From positions 1 to 64,000 of the forward strand of contig CAKPKU010000001.1 in the NCBI GenBank assembly GCA_934167365.1: a DNA stretch of 64,000 bases, given 5' to 3'. This document shows, in pieces, positions 18,079 through 27,417 of this stretch; position 1 is the first letter of the stretch; each line of letters opens with the position of its first letter. Source of the DNA: an uncultured Clostridia bacterium (GTDB lineage Bacteria; Bacillota; Clostridia; TANB77; CAG-508). The notes beneath the pieces are model-generated. The model did no database searches. It was not told where the DNA came from and was given only the letters and a program-made list of their open reading frames with translations. Made by a program: the position numbers and the translations under genes.

Positions 18079-18666
18079 TTAATCTTGTGATGTTCCTGTA
18101 CTTTCTGATGTGAATGGTATAAATTTATTTACTATATTGTTTGTGCTTATTTCATTTTCTATACCTTCATTTGCCCTATTTTCTTTGAATGATACATCAA
18201 TTTTATTATCTACTAACTTTTGCATTTCTGTGTCTGTTGCATTTTCTACTAATACTAATTCACTTACTAATATTTGTTTAGCGTGATTTAACATTTTCTT
18301 TTCTCCAGTAGATAGTCCTTTTTCTTTTTGTTTAAAGCTTAAATTTCTAACAACATCTGCTACTTCGTATATATCTCCACTTTTCATTTTTTCCATGTTA
18401 TCTCTATATCTTTTATTCCAATTATCTGACATTTCAGTTTCATCATTTTCAAGTATACAAAATACTTTTTCAACATCATCTTTAGATATTATATTTCTTA
18501 ATCCTTGATTTGTTGCTTGATTACTTGGTACCATTACCTTTACCCCGCCAGGCATCAACATATTTATATATTCTACCTCTTCATCTAAAATGTTTTTCTT
18601 ATCTATTGAATCTATCGTACCTGCTCCATACATTGGGTATACGACCTTATCCCCTACATTGAACAT
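18079..18666 (-). CDS. carD: CarD family transcriptional regulator
   Basis: A 195-residue protein whose first 60 or so residues (FNVGDKVVYPMYGAGTIDSI ... YINMLMPGGVKVMVPSNQA) form the CarD/TRCF RNA-polymerase-interacting domain. The rest is helical with the family pattern RDNMEKMKSGDIYEVADVVRNL, which binds upstream DNA near the -10 region. CarD proteins bind the polymerase beta subunit and stabilise open promoter complexes. AAGGAG lies 9 nt before the ATG chosen; a TTG three codons upstream overlaps too closely. The last 45 residues are longer than the CarD core and low in complexity. The same domain occurs in Mfd, also in this window. Confidence 0.93.
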   Translation of the reverse strand: MFNVGDKVVYPMYGAGTIDSIDKKNILDEEVEYINMLMPGGVKVMVPSNQATNQGLRNIISKDDVEKVFCILENDETEMSDNWNKRYRDNMEKMKSGDIYEVADVVRNLSFKQKEKGLSTGEKKMLNHAKQILVSELVLVENATDTEMQKLVDNKIDVSFKENRANEGIENEISTNNIVNKFIPFTSESTGTSQD

Positions 18667-18739
18667 GTAAGTCAACTCCTTCCATTGCTTATTTTATTGA
18701 AGTTAATAAAGGTATCGTTCTTTTTCAACTACATTTATT

Positions 18740-18768
18740 ATTATACAACAAAAGATGGCAAAAGTCAA
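18740..18768 (-). promoter_or_regulatory. Sigma-A promoter of carD
   Basis: On the minus strand TTGACT is followed after exactly 17 nt by TATAAT. The -10 box ends about 74 nt before the carD start. The -35 box lies inside the hairpin that terminates dut, so terminator and promoter share DNA. Confidence 0.8.
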
Positions 18769-18788
18769 AGCATTTGCCATCTTTTTTA
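18750..18788 (-). terminator. Terminator after dut
   Basis: The inverted repeat AAAAGATGGCAAA / TTTGCCATCTTTT with a loop of about 12 nt is flanked by A and T runs. It lies about 85 nt past the dut stop codon and overlaps the carD promoter. Confidence 0.8.
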
Positions 18789-18873
18789 TTTTATGTAATA
18801 TCTGTTTTTTATTGGTATTTTGGCTTTTTTCGTGAATAAAATTTTTTTAATTTAATTATATTATGTAAAAGTT

Positions 18874-19335
18874 TTATTTACTTGTTGACCCAAATCCTCC
18901 AACTCTATTTCCTTCTGCTTTATCATCATCTACTATTCCATATTGCATGAATATTGCTTGTCCTATTACATCACCTTTTTTTATTTCTATATCATTTTCA
19001 AAAAAATTATAAAATGCAAACATTATTGCTCCATCATTATCTGGATTTCCATAATAGTCGGCGTCAACTATTCCCACGCTATTTGCTAATATTAGACCTT
19101 TTTTTCCTGGGTTTGAACTTCTATTGCAAAGCATTAAGTATTCATTGTTTTGCATATATGCCTTTAATCCTGTTTTTACTAGTACTGGTTTTTGTCCTGG
19201 TTTAAATGCTGGTATTATACAGTCTTCTACTGCTTCAATATCATATCCTGCTGAAAACTTTGTTTTTCTCTCTGGCAAATTAATTCCTTGATTTTCAAAC
19301 CCTTTTGCTATTTCAAATCCTCTTTTTTTATCCAT
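18874..19335 (-). CDS. dut: dUTP diphosphatase
   Basis: A 153-residue trimeric-type dUTPase. It hydrolyses dUTP to dUMP and diphosphate, which keeps uracil out of DNA and feeds thymidylate synthesis. Family motifs are visible in order: SAGYDIEA (motif 1), CNRSSNPGKKGLILAN (motif 2, with the Ser-Ser pair), VGIVDADYYG (motif 3, with the catalytic Asp and Tyr), GQAIFMQYGIVDDD (motif 4) and the C-terminal RVGGFGSTSK (motif 5, the Phe-containing lid). AGGAGG lies 8 nt before the ATG. It is a stand-alone gene. Confidence 0.95.
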   Translation of the reverse strand: MDKKRGFEIAKGFENQGINLPERKTKFSAGYDIEAVEDCIIPAFKPGQKPVLVKTGLKAYMQNNEYLMLCNRSSNPGKKGLILANSVGIVDADYYGNPDNDGAIMFAFYNFFENDIEIKKGDVIGQAIFMQYGIVDDDKAEGNRVGGFGSTSK

Positions 19336-19502
19336 TTTGTTTTCCTCCTATCTTTTTATCTTCATTATTATATTATCCAATTTGCTTTTTTTCAACTTTT
19401 TATATTTAAATTTAATAAATAATATTCCTAAATAAGCTTTCTATTGATTTAATTATTAAAATGCTCTTAACTTAATTACTTTCTTTTATAAAAAATATTG
19501 TT

Positions 19503-20771
19503 TTAATATGTTCCTCTTGCATTTGATACACCTAGATATGTACATGGATTTACTTGATTATACATATTATTTAAACATACTTCAAAATGTAAATGTGCTC
19601 CTTCTGCTGCGCCTGTTGCTCCTGCGTACATAATAACTGTATCAGTTGTTACCTTTGTACCGACCGAAATTCCTGATGCTATTGAACTAGCATGAGCATA
19701 TCTTGTATATAATGCTTTACCATTACTATCAGTTCCATGATAAATTACTACATAAAGACCCCATCCGCCACCATAGCCTTTATTGTTTACATATACTACT
19801 GTTCCACTTTTTGCTGGGTAAATTGGTGTTCCTGATGGTGCATAAATATCTAGTCCTTTATGAGCTGTTCCTATATATCCTGAAGTATCACTTCTGCCTC
19901 CTGGAGCATATATTGAATTTATTTTGTGAGTAATTCTTGTTGGCCATGACATACTACCTGATGTTGTAGGTGATACATTTGAATCAGACGTTGGTTTATT
20001 TGTATTATTTGTTGTATTATTTTCTTTGTTATTTGAATTTGATTCATTTTTCTTTTTATTAAGCCCTTCTAGCTCTTTCTTTTTACGCTCTTCTTCTATT
20101 CTCTTTTGCTCTTTTTTTACTACTTCATTTATTCTTGCTAACTCATTTTCTTTTTCTTCTATATTTCTTTGTGCTACTTGTTCTTCTTCTGACAATAGTT
20201 TTACTTTATTTTCTCGCTCTTGTTTTGTTTTTTCTAGTTTTGATTTATCTTCAGTTATTTTATTTTTAGAATCTTCTAGCTCTTGTTTTTCAAGCTCTAG
20301 TTGTTCTTTACCTTGTTTGACTTCTTCTATTAAATTATTGTCATATTCAACTATTTGTTTTATAGTTTCATAATTTGAAATGAAGTTAACAATTCCACCT
20401 GATAATAAAGCATCTAAATATGTCATTTTTCCATTCATATATGATATAACTAAACGCTCTTCTAATAATTTTTCTTTTTCGTCTAGATCTTTTTGTTGTA
20501 ATTTTATTGTGTCATCTAGTTTTTCTATTTTGTCATTTAAATCACTTAAATTTGCTTGTACTTCTGATATAGACTCATTTAGATTTGAAACCTCTTCTTG
20601 AACACTTTTCTTTTCATTTTGAAGATTTTTTAAATCTTCTTCTGCCGACTTTTTTTCCTCATTTTTTTCTTTTTGTTGAGACTGATAATCTGAAATTGTT
20701 GTTGCCAATGTCGAAAACTGTAATGATGAAAATATAATAATTAATATAACAATAAATAACCTTTTTTTCAT
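19503..20771 (-). CDS. Secreted M23 metallopeptidase with coiled coil (murein hydrolase or activator)
   Basis: A 422-residue exported protein. The signal peptide is KKRLFIVILIIIFSSLQF with likely cleavage after TLA. Residues 25-240 form a long coiled coil of the PcsB/EnvC type, residues 241-275 an Asn/Ser/Thr linker, and 285-410 a LytM/M23 domain. The zinc ligands are present: HKGLD (HxxxD) and HLHFE (HxH). It should cleave or regulate cleavage of peptidoglycan cross-bridges, probably at division, as related coiled-coil M23 proteins do with FtsEX. Partner ftsEX genes are not in the window. GAAGGAG precedes the ATG. Confidence 0.92.
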   Translation of the reverse strand: MKKRLFIVILIIIFSSLQFSTLATTISDYQSQQKEKNEEKKSAEEDLKNLQNEKKSVQEEVSNLNESISEVQANLSDLNDKIEKLDDTIKLQQKDLDEKEKLLEERLVISYMNGKMTYLDALLSGGIVNFISNYETIKQIVEYDNNLIEEVKQGKEQLELEKQELEDSKNKITEDKSKLEKTKQERENKVKLLSEEEQVAQRNIEEKENELARINEVVKKEQKRIEEERKKKELEGLNKKKNESNSNNKENNTTNNTNKPTSDSNVSPTTSGSMSWPTRITHKINSIYAPGGRSDTSGYIGTAHKGLDIYAPSGTPIYPAKSGTVVYVNNKGYGGGWGLYVVIYHGTDSNGKALYTRYAHASSIASGISVGTKVTTDTVIMYAGATGAAEGAHLHFEVCLNNMYNQVNPCTYLGVSNARGTY

Positions 20772-20954
20772 TTTTACTCCTTCTTATGTGTTTTTTTACA
20801 GTTATATTATAAAATATGATTCTTTTTTTTACAATAATAAACATTCTTTTTATAAAAAAATTTCCTATTATAAATAGCAAATAAATTTACATTAAACTAT
20901 TCATATATAAAAATTGCATAATATATATCTTACAATATTTGCTATGCAAAAAAA

Positions 20955-20979
20955 CAACAATTACATTTTGTAATTGTTG
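20955..20979 (-). terminator. Terminator after the 110-residue membrane protein
   Basis: CAACAATTAC and GTAATTGTTG form a 10-bp stem with a 5-nt loop, followed on the minus strand by a T7 run. It lies 11 nt past the stop codon at 20990. Confidence 0.85.
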
Positions 20980-20989
20980 GTAATCCATT

Positions 20990-21322
20990 TTATTTTTTTG
21001 ATTCTTGTTCCATCAAAGCTTTCACCTGTTCTGTATCAATCTCCATTGTGTCCTGATAATATATTTCGTCATTTTGATTTTTGTTTCTTGATTGCTTATC
21101 ACTTTTTTTCAGTATAATCTTTCTGATATTTACTATTATAGAAATTGCAATTGCCAAATACAAAAATATTACCACCATATCATTTATATTGGCAATCATC
21201 TCATCTGTTATGTCATGTCTTTCAAAAAATTCGGATATTAATTTTGTTTCTTCTATGTATTTAATACCCTTATATACATAGTAATTTACAGTCCGAAAAA
21301 TTTCGTGTATATTTTTTAACAT
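20990..21322 (-). CDS. Hypothetical membrane protein, 110 residues
   Basis: I do not recognise a family. After a helical N-terminal part of about 45 residues there is one membrane segment (MVVIFLYLAIAISIIVNI), then a basic and polar C-terminal tail. The ATG at 21322 is preceded by GAAGGAGAG at 9 nt; the longer frame would need a TTG with no site. It lies 83 bp downstream of the flippase gene on the same strand, so co-transcription is possible. Confidence 0.6.
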   Translation of the reverse strand: MLKNIHEIFRTVNYYVYKGIKYIEETKLISEFFERHDITDEMIANINDMVVIFLYLAIAISIIVNIRKIILKKSDKQSRNKNQNDEIYYQDTMEIDTEQVKALMEQESKK

Positions 21323-21405
21323 AACATTACACTCTCCTTCAAAAAACAAATGAATTTATAAATTTACTATATTATATATTAACTGTAATTTTACATAAAG
21401 TCAAC

Positions 21406-22800
21406 CTATTTTTTTATTTTAATCTTATTGGTAACCATTTGTATTATGTCTTTATTCATTAATACAGCATATATTACTGCAAATATTAATGCCATTATTT
21501 GAAATACTGTATTATTTGAATAGTATGATATAAATACAACAATAGTAATTAGTGCCGAAATTATTAAGTCTTTTGAATGCGCAAAATTAGCTAGTTTTTT
21601 TATTTTATATTTTCTATATACATATAAAAATATTGATGATACTAATGTAGAAATTGCTGCTGCATATATTCCGATAAACTTTATAAATATAAGGTTTATT
21701 ACTAAATTTATTACTGCTGAAATAAGTGTTGTTGTTCCTATTATTTTTGTTCTTTTATATGCACTAAATATACCACCATAAAAACTTGCCATATTTGAAA
21801 AGTATACTGAAAACACTAAAATTGGAATATATAAATATGACTCTTTATATCCTCCTTTAATTAAAATATTAAATATAAATGGAACAACAGCTATTACTCC
21901 TATTGTTGCCGAATATACTATATTTTTCAATGATAAATAAATTTTATTGTAATATCTTTCACTATTTTCTTCATGTAATGCTTTAGCTGCTGATTCTTTC
22001 CACGCTATTGCAAAGTAATTATATACTGTATTTATTATAGTTGGAAATTTATTTGATATAGCATATATACCATTACTTGCCGTTCCTAATATAGATGATA
22101 TTACTACTCTATCTGATAAGTTTATAATTGTCCATGATAAGCTGTGTGGGATTAATGGAATAGAATATGCTAACATTTCTTTCATTAAACTTTTATTTAC
22201 AGTTTTTATATCAATAAATTCTTTTAAATTAACTCTTATTGATAAAAATATAACCATAACCAAGTTTGCAATTATTACAGATAATAATAGTCCATCAACT
22301 TTTAAATCAGTTCCACATATTAATACTATATTTAGTGTTATTGTAAGTATACTTAATATAAAATTTGATAATGAATATAATTTTATTTTTCCTAAACCTC
22401 TTACTAATGCATTCATAAGTGCCATTAGTACAACAGCTATAACATATGGTATAAATAGTTTTGTTGTATTGATTTTGAAAATTTTTATAACTAGAAAAAT
22501 TATAACACATGCTATGAATAACATTGTTAAAATTGTTAATACCGTTTGTGTAATTATAGACTTTTCTTCGCGCTTATTTTTAGCATCAATTAAAAATCTA
22601 AACATTGATTCTTCTAGTGTTAATGTTATAAATGGTGTTATAAATGTAATTATTGTTATGATAAGATCATAACTCCCGTATTGTTCAGTAGTCAATTTTG
22701 CAGTATATAATGATACTAATAAAAAAGATACAATTTGAGTACTGAATTTTCCTATTGCAATTATAAATGTGTTTTTAATTAATTCTTTTTCTTGCTTCAT
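21406..22800 (-). CDS. Polysaccharide flippase (Wzx/MATE-like family)
   Basis: A 464-residue polytopic membrane protein with 12 or more hydrophobic segments. The N-terminus (ELIKNTFIIAIGKFSTQIVSFL) and the AMFRFL-like LEESMFRFLIDAK segment are typical of O-antigen/teichuronic-type flippases (PF01943/PF13440), which move lipid-linked saccharides across the membrane. The substrate is unknown. No polymerase (Wzy) gene is recognised next to it. The AAGGAGG on the minus strand lies more than 20 nt before the ATG and no closer in-frame start is seen, so the start signal is poor. Confidence 0.88.
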   Translation of the reverse strand: MKQEKELIKNTFIIAIGKFSTQIVSFLLVSLYTAKLTTEQYGSYDLIITIITFITPFITLTLEESMFRFLIDAKNKREEKSIITQTVLTILTMLFIACVIIFLVIKIFKINTTKLFIPYVIAVVLMALMNALVRGLGKIKLYSLSNFILSILTITLNIVLICGTDLKVDGLLLSVIIANLVMVIFLSIRVNLKEFIDIKTVNKSLMKEMLAYSIPLIPHSLSWTIINLSDRVVISSILGTASNGIYAISNKFPTIINTVYNYFAIAWKESAAKALHEENSERYYNKIYLSLKNIVYSATIGVIAVVPFIFNILIKGGYKESYLYIPILVFSVYFSNMASFYGGIFSAYKRTKIIGTTTLISAVINLVINLIFIKFIGIYAAAISTLVSSIFLYVYRKYKIKKLANFAHSKDLIISALITIVVFISYYSNNTVFQIMALIFAVIYAVLMNKDIIQMVTNKIKIKK

Positions 22801-23023
22801 ATTATTATAGGTTAAACCCCTTGCCTCCTTAAAAATTAATAACTATATAAAATACTATCACAATACTAATTAAATTACAACATAAGACTCCTTAAATATT
22901 GTATATACGTACATAAATTATTAGACTAATTTTTAAGTTATATTTTATTTATTGTAATTGTTGAAAAAAAAATATTTTTATGTAATAATTAATACATAAA
23001 AAAATTAAAAGGAGGATTTTTAT

Positions 23024-24877
23024 ATGAAAAAGGCAATTATTATAATTGTTTGCGTACTTGTAATACTTGGTGGTGTGTTTGCTTCATTATTCTTTTTTAC
23101 AGATGTACTTAATTTTATGAAACCAGCAAATACTAACTTCGCATTACAAGCAAAAAAATTATTAGGAACAGAAAAGGAAAGTAGTTATTCAGACTATGAA
23201 AAATTTTTAAATAATCTAAAATCTTCAACTGGTTCTACAACTGCAAATTTAGATATTAGTATGAATATGAACTTACCTACATCAGTACTTGACAAGAGCA
23301 CACAAAAAACAATTAGTTCATCAAAACTTAATTTATCTACAAGTTATGATGCGGACAAAAAGACAACATCTGCTATTGCAAAACTAAAATATAACAACAA
23401 GGATTCTATATCTATTGAGGCTGTAGCTAAGGATCAATCTGTTAGCATTAGAAGCTCTGATATATATGATAAATATTTAACATTTGATTTATCAAAATAT
23501 GAAGAATTCTGCAAAAAAAATAATATTGATATTGATAAAGATGATTTAGACTCTATTAATGCTTATAAGAATCTTAGCAATGTTGATTCTTCAAGCTTAC
23601 TATATGATTTATTTTATGTATCAGAAAAAGATTATAAAAGTTTTAATAAAACATATGGTAACCTAGAAAATCTTATAGATAAAAAAGCTTATACAAGCAA
23701 AAAAAATCAAAAGATTTCAGTAAATGGTGAGGATATAAAAACTACTGCATATTCATTGACATTAACAGGTGAAGATGGATATGATTTCTTAACAAAATTT
23801 ATAGAATTAATAAAAAATGACAGCACTCTAAAAAGTTTAATTGTTAGTAAATTTGATATATTAAAAAAATATTCAAATTCAATAGCTGAAGCAACTGGCG
23901 AAACATCTTCAGATTTATCAGATTTAAGCGAATCAGATATCGAAAAATATTTAGATGAAATTTTGAAATCTTTAAAAGATTCTAAAGATGATTTTTCTAA
24001 TATAGAAAAATGTTTAAGATTAACTATATATTCAAAAAAAGATAATCCAGTTAAATTTGAAGTTTCTATATTAAATGATAAAAAAGATGATGATGGAAGT
24101 ATTATTTTTACTGAAGAATTAGCTGATGGAAAAAATATATATACATTAGATATTGAAAAAATTGCTAAAGTTATGGGAGCAACATCTAACACTTCTAGCT
24201 ATGCTCGTTCATCAACAGATATTTCTACTATTGCATCAACATATTCAAAACTTATAATTACTGATGAATATGAGGCTAGTGATGATTCTAGAAAAGGTAC
24301 TGCTACAATATCTGTAAAACCATCTGGAAGCTCAAAACAAGATTTGATGACAATTGAATATGATTTTATAAATTCAAGCTCTGAATTCAAATCTAATCTA
24401 TCAGTTTCATTATCTTCTTCTTTAGCATCTATGGCTTCACTTGCAGGTGTTTCAGGACTTGATAAAGCTAAATTAGATTATACATATCATGTAACAGGAC
24501 TAAATTCTGATAAACAAGATATAAAATTTTCTATTAATGGAAATCTATCATCTTACTCTATTAATTTAGATATTTCAGGAACGATTTCAAATAAAGCAGA
24601 TATTCCAGAAATTAGCTCTTCAAATTCAGTAGATGTATTGTCAATGACTTTAGAGGAATTACAACCAATTTATACTGATGTTATTAATTCAGCAGCAGAT
24701 AAATTACCAGCAAAATTATCTGACTTTGGTTTCAAAATTACTAAAGCTGATATTTTACAACTTTTACCAAATAATACTCAAACTCCAACACAAGAAGTAA
24801 CACCAGATACACAATCAACAACTCAAGAAATGATCGATACTACTAATCCAGTAGTAACAGAAGAGCCTGCTGCTTAA
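23024..24877 (+). CDS. Hypothetical surface protein, 617 residues, membrane-anchored
   Basis: I do not recognise a named family with confidence; it may belong to a domain family of unknown function found in gut Clostridia. Residues 3-26 form an uncleaved-looking membrane anchor (AIIIIVCVLVILGGVFA). The remaining 590 residues are Ser/Lys/Asp-rich and read as repeated beta-strand and helix segments, with ionic stretches and no catalytic motif that I can see. The last 40 residues are a Thr/Pro/Gln tail (TQTPTQEVTPDTQSTTQE). AAAAGGAGG lies 8 nt before the ATG, and a strong terminator follows. It stands alone on the plus strand among minus-strand envelope genes. Confidence 0.75.
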   Translation: MKKAIIIIVCVLVILGGVFASLFFFTDVLNFMKPANTNFALQAKKLLGTEKESSYSDYEKFLNNLKSSTGSTTANLDISMNMNLPTSVLDKSTQKTISSSKLNLSTSYDADKKTTSAIAKLKYNNKDSISIEAVAKDQSVSIRSSDIYDKYLTFDLSKYEEFCKKNNIDIDKDDLDSINAYKNLSNVDSSSLLYDLFYVSEKDYKSFNKTYGNLENLIDKKAYTSKKNQKISVNGEDIKTTAYSLTLTGEDGYDFLTKFIELIKNDSTLKSLIVSKFDILKKYSNSIAEATGETSSDLSDLSESDIEKYLDEILKSLKDSKDDFSNIEKCLRLTIYSKKDNPVKFEVSILNDKKDDDGSIIFTEELADGKNIYTLDIEKIAKVMGATSNTSSYARSSTDISTIASTYSKLIITDEYEASDDSRKGTATISVKPSGSSKQDLMTIEYDFINSSSEFKSNLSVSLSSSLASMASLAGVSGLDKAKLDYTYHVTGLNSDKQDIKFSINGNLSSYSINLDISGTISNKADIPEISSSNSVDVLSMTLEELQPIYTDVINSAADKLPAKLSDFGFKITKADILQLLPNNTQTPTQEVTPDTQSTTQEMIDTTNPVVTEEPAA

Positions 24878-24883
24878 AAAGAT

Positions 24884-24923
24884 AAAAAATTAGAAGTTAT
24901 TTGCATAACTTCTAATTTTTTTT
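24884..24923. terminator. Bidirectional terminator between the 617-residue protein and the glycosyltransferase
   Basis: AAAATTAGAAGTTAT and ATAACTTCTAATTTT pair around a 4-nt TTGC loop with A and T flanks. The right arm overlaps the last codons of the convergent glycosyltransferase gene. Confidence 0.85.
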
Positions 24924-25862
24924 ATTTTCTTCACGAATTCCATTATATTCTTTTATAAAATATAATGGTCTGTTTTTAGTTTCATTGAATATTCTGCCTA
25001 AATATTCTCCCATTATTCCAAATAACATTATTTGTATTCCCGAAAAAAATAATACTAATAATATTATTGCTTGAAATGCTTGTACTGCTATATTTTGTGT
25101 AATACATTTTATTATTACATATATACAGTATATAATTAATGCTAAAAATGTGGGAATTGCTAAATATGTTGATAATCTTAATGGTGATGTTGTAAATGAT
25201 GTTATTCCATCAATTGCTAAATCAATAAGTTTTTTATAGTTCCATTTTGTTTTTCCTGCAATTCGCGGATCACGATCAAACAATACTTCTTTTTTATTAT
25301 ATCCTATCCAACTAAACATACTTTTTGAACACCTTTGTGTTTCTCGTAATTGTTTTAAGGCATTTACACATCTTCTATCTAATAATCTGAAGTCTCCTGT
25401 GTCTTTTTGTATTTCTACTCTTGTTAGGCTTTGTAATACTTTGTAATACATTTTTGATGTAAATTTTTTTAAGAATGTTTCTCCTCTTCTTGACTTTCTT
25501 CTTGCATATACATCATCATAACCTTCCTCCCAATATTTTATCAGCTCTGGTATTAGCTCTGGAGGATCTTGTAAATCTGCATCTATAAATATTACGCAAT
25601 CGCCTTTTGCATAATCTAAACCTGCTATCATGGCTATTTCTTTTCCATAGTTTCTTGAAAAATCTACATAACTTACTCTTGTATCATTAGATCTTAATTT
25701 TTTTATTATTTCTAGTGTATTATCTTTGCTGCCATCATTTATGAATAGCATTTCAAAATCATAATTGCTTAAATTAGATATTACTTTATTTAATCTGTCA
25801 TATAATAAAGGTAGTGACTCTTCTTCATTATATGCTGGTATTATTATTGATACTTTTTTCAT
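24912..25862 (-). CDS. GtrB/DPM1-type polyprenyl-phosphate glycosyltransferase
   Basis: A 316-residue GT2 enzyme. The catalytic domain has SIIIPAYNEEESLP at the start, FINDGSKDNT, FSRNYGKEIAMIAGL and the metal-binding DADLQDPP (about 93-100). The C-terminus has two membrane segments (about 230-255 and 265-290) and ends GRIFNETKNRPLYF, typical of enzymes that load a sugar onto undecaprenyl phosphate. The donor sugar is unknown. AAGGAGACAAAA precedes the ATG. A second protein of this type is at 34710-35618. Confidence 0.92.
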   Translation of the reverse strand: MKKVSIIIPAYNEEESLPLLYDRLNKVISNLSNYDFEMLFINDGSKDNTLEIIKKLRSNDTRVSYVDFSRNYGKEIAMIAGLDYAKGDCVIFIDADLQDPPELIPELIKYWEEGYDDVYARRKSRRGETFLKKFTSKMYYKVLQSLTRVEIQKDTGDFRLLDRRCVNALKQLRETQRCSKSMFSWIGYNKKEVLFDRDPRIAGKTKWNYKKLIDLAIDGITSFTTSPLRLSTYLAIPTFLALIIYCIYVIIKCITQNIAVQAFQAIILLVLFFSGIQIMLFGIMGEYLGRIFNETKNRPLYFIKEYNGIREENKKN

Positions 25863-26012
25863 ATTTTTGTCTCCTTTTTATCAGATGTGTATATGATAAC
25901 ATATTATAACGAGTTATTCAAACATTTTATTAATTTTAGTTTTATATTTATAAGTTAATTGCTTTAGATTTCTATTTTTGAAATATTAGTTTACCTGTTT
26001 ATATAATAAAAT

Positions 26013-26042
26013 ACACAATACATTGTTATTAATGTATTGTGT
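26013..26042 (-). terminator. Terminator after galE
   Basis: ACACAATACAT and ATGTATTGTGT form an 11-bp stem with an 8-nt loop, about 9 nt past the galE stop codon. The following T-rich stretch is weak. Confidence 0.65.
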
Positions 26043-26050
26043 GCTTCTTA

Positions 26051-27058
26051 TTATTTTTTACTCATTTCAATATAATGCCATGAATCTTTACACATGTCAT
26101 CTAGATTTTTTTCGGCTACCCATCCTAGCTCTATTTTTGCTTTTGCTGGATCTGCATAACATTTTGCTATGTCACCAGCTCTACGTGGTGCTATTTTGTA
26201 TTTTACTTCTTTACCTGTTGCTTTTTCAAATGCTTTTACCATATCTAAAACACTATAACCTGTTCCTGTTCCTAGATTATATATGAATAAACCTTCGTGC
26301 TCTTTATCAAGTTTTTCAAGTGCTTTTACATGTCCTTTTGCTAAGTCTACTACATGTATGTAATCTCTTACTCCTGTTCCATCTGGAGTATCATAATCGT
26401 TTCCGAATACAGATAGCTCTGGTAAAATTCCAGCTGCAACTCTTGCTACATATGGCATTAGGTTGTTTGGAATTCCTTGTGGCTCTTCTCCTATTAGTCC
26501 ACTTTCGTGTGCTCCTACTGGGTTGAAATATCTTAATATACAGATATCCCATGTGTTATCTGAGTTATAGATGTCTTTTAAAATTTGCTCTATGAATAGT
26601 TTTGTTGTTCCATATGGATTTGTTGTTCCTCCTGTTGGGAATTCTTCTGTTATTGGCATTGTTGCTGGATCTCCATATACAGTTGCTGATGAGCTAAATA
26701 TGAATTTTTTGCAATTGTGTGCTCTCATTACATCTAATAGTACTAGTGCTCCTGAAATGTTGTTCATATAGTATTCTATTGGTTTTTTTACTGATTCGCC
26801 TACTGCCTTGTATCCTGCAAAATTTAGGACTGCTTCTATTTTATTTTCTGTAAAAACTTTTTCTAGATCTTCTTTGTTTGAATAATCCATTTCGTAAAAT
26901 TTGAAATCTTTTCCTGTTATTTGTTTTATTTTGTCTAGTACTTCTGGTTTGCTATTTGAAAAGTTATCTATAATAACAATTTCCTTTCCTGAATTTAATA
27001 GTTCGACTGCTGTGTGGCTTCCTATGTAGCCTGCTCCTCCTGGTAATAATATTGCCAT
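26051..27058 (-). CDS. galE: UDP-glucose 4-epimerase
   Basis: A 335-residue extended short-chain dehydrogenase of the usual GalE length. It interconverts UDP-glucose and UDP-galactose with bound NAD. Visible motifs are GGAGYIGSHTAVELL (NAD binding, residues 6-20), the DNFSNS segment, SSSATVYGDP with the catalytic Ser, the YGTTKLF motif (Tyr and Lys of YxxxK), ILRYFNPVGAH and RDYIHVVDLAKGHVKAL. AAGGAGGTATGAATT precedes the ATG. Together with the UDP-galactopyranose mutase at 40765 it supplies UDP-galactofuranose. Confidence 0.96.
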   Translation of the reverse strand: MAILLPGGAGYIGSHTAVELLNSGKEIVIIDNFSNSKPEVLDKIKQITGKDFKFYEMDYSNKEDLEKVFTENKIEAVLNFAGYKAVGESVKKPIEYYMNNISGALVLLDVMRAHNCKKFIFSSSATVYGDPATMPITEEFPTGGTTNPYGTTKLFIEQILKDIYNSDNTWDICILRYFNPVGAHESGLIGEEPQGIPNNLMPYVARVAAGILPELSVFGNDYDTPDGTGVRDYIHVVDLAKGHVKALEKLDKEHEGLFIYNLGTGTGYSVLDMVKAFEKATGKEVKYKIAPRRAGDIAKCYADPAKAKIELGWVAEKNLDDMCKDSWHYIEMSKK

Positions 27059-27417
27059 AATTCATACCTCCTTGTTTTTTGCATTATATAGCAATTTTTA
27101 TTTAATGGCAAGTATTTGGATATTTTTTTGTTAGATTTTGTGGAGAGCCATTTTTCTTATTTCTTTGACTCTTGTTAACTATGATGAACAATAGTCAGAG
27201 TTAATGTTATTATTATTATGTAACTCATATACATGATTTAAATACTTCTAACATAAATTCATGTAGCTGTTCTATAAAAAAATAACCTCAAATTATTATA
27301 TTTTTTAATAATTCACGTTCATTTCATATTAATTTTTTACTAATCTTTAGTATAAAAAAATCAAAAATCACAATTTTTAATGATTTTTGATTTTTGAATA
27401 TTTTTTTACAGTCTTTT
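27059..27417. other. Intergenic region of 359 bp upstream of galE
   Basis: This spacer holds the galE leader and promoter near its left end, an imperfect hairpin at about 27163-27200 (TGACTcTTGTT / AACAAtAGTCA), and at its right end the terminator of the 225-residue protein. I see no open frame with a start signal and no RNA gene. Confidence 0.6.
27356..27397 (-). terminator. Terminator after the 225-residue protein
   Basis: AAAAATCAAAAATCA and TGATTTTTGATTTTT pair around a 10-nt loop, with A and T runs on both sides, about 20 nt past the stop codon. Confidence 0.85.

Noticed and set aside
20862..20880. TTTCCTATTATAAATAGC as a third copy of the dispersed repeat
   Set aside because: Only about 14 bases match the repeat terminus and the remainder does not align. 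TATAATAGG on the minus strand can be explained as a -10 box for the M23 peptidase gene.
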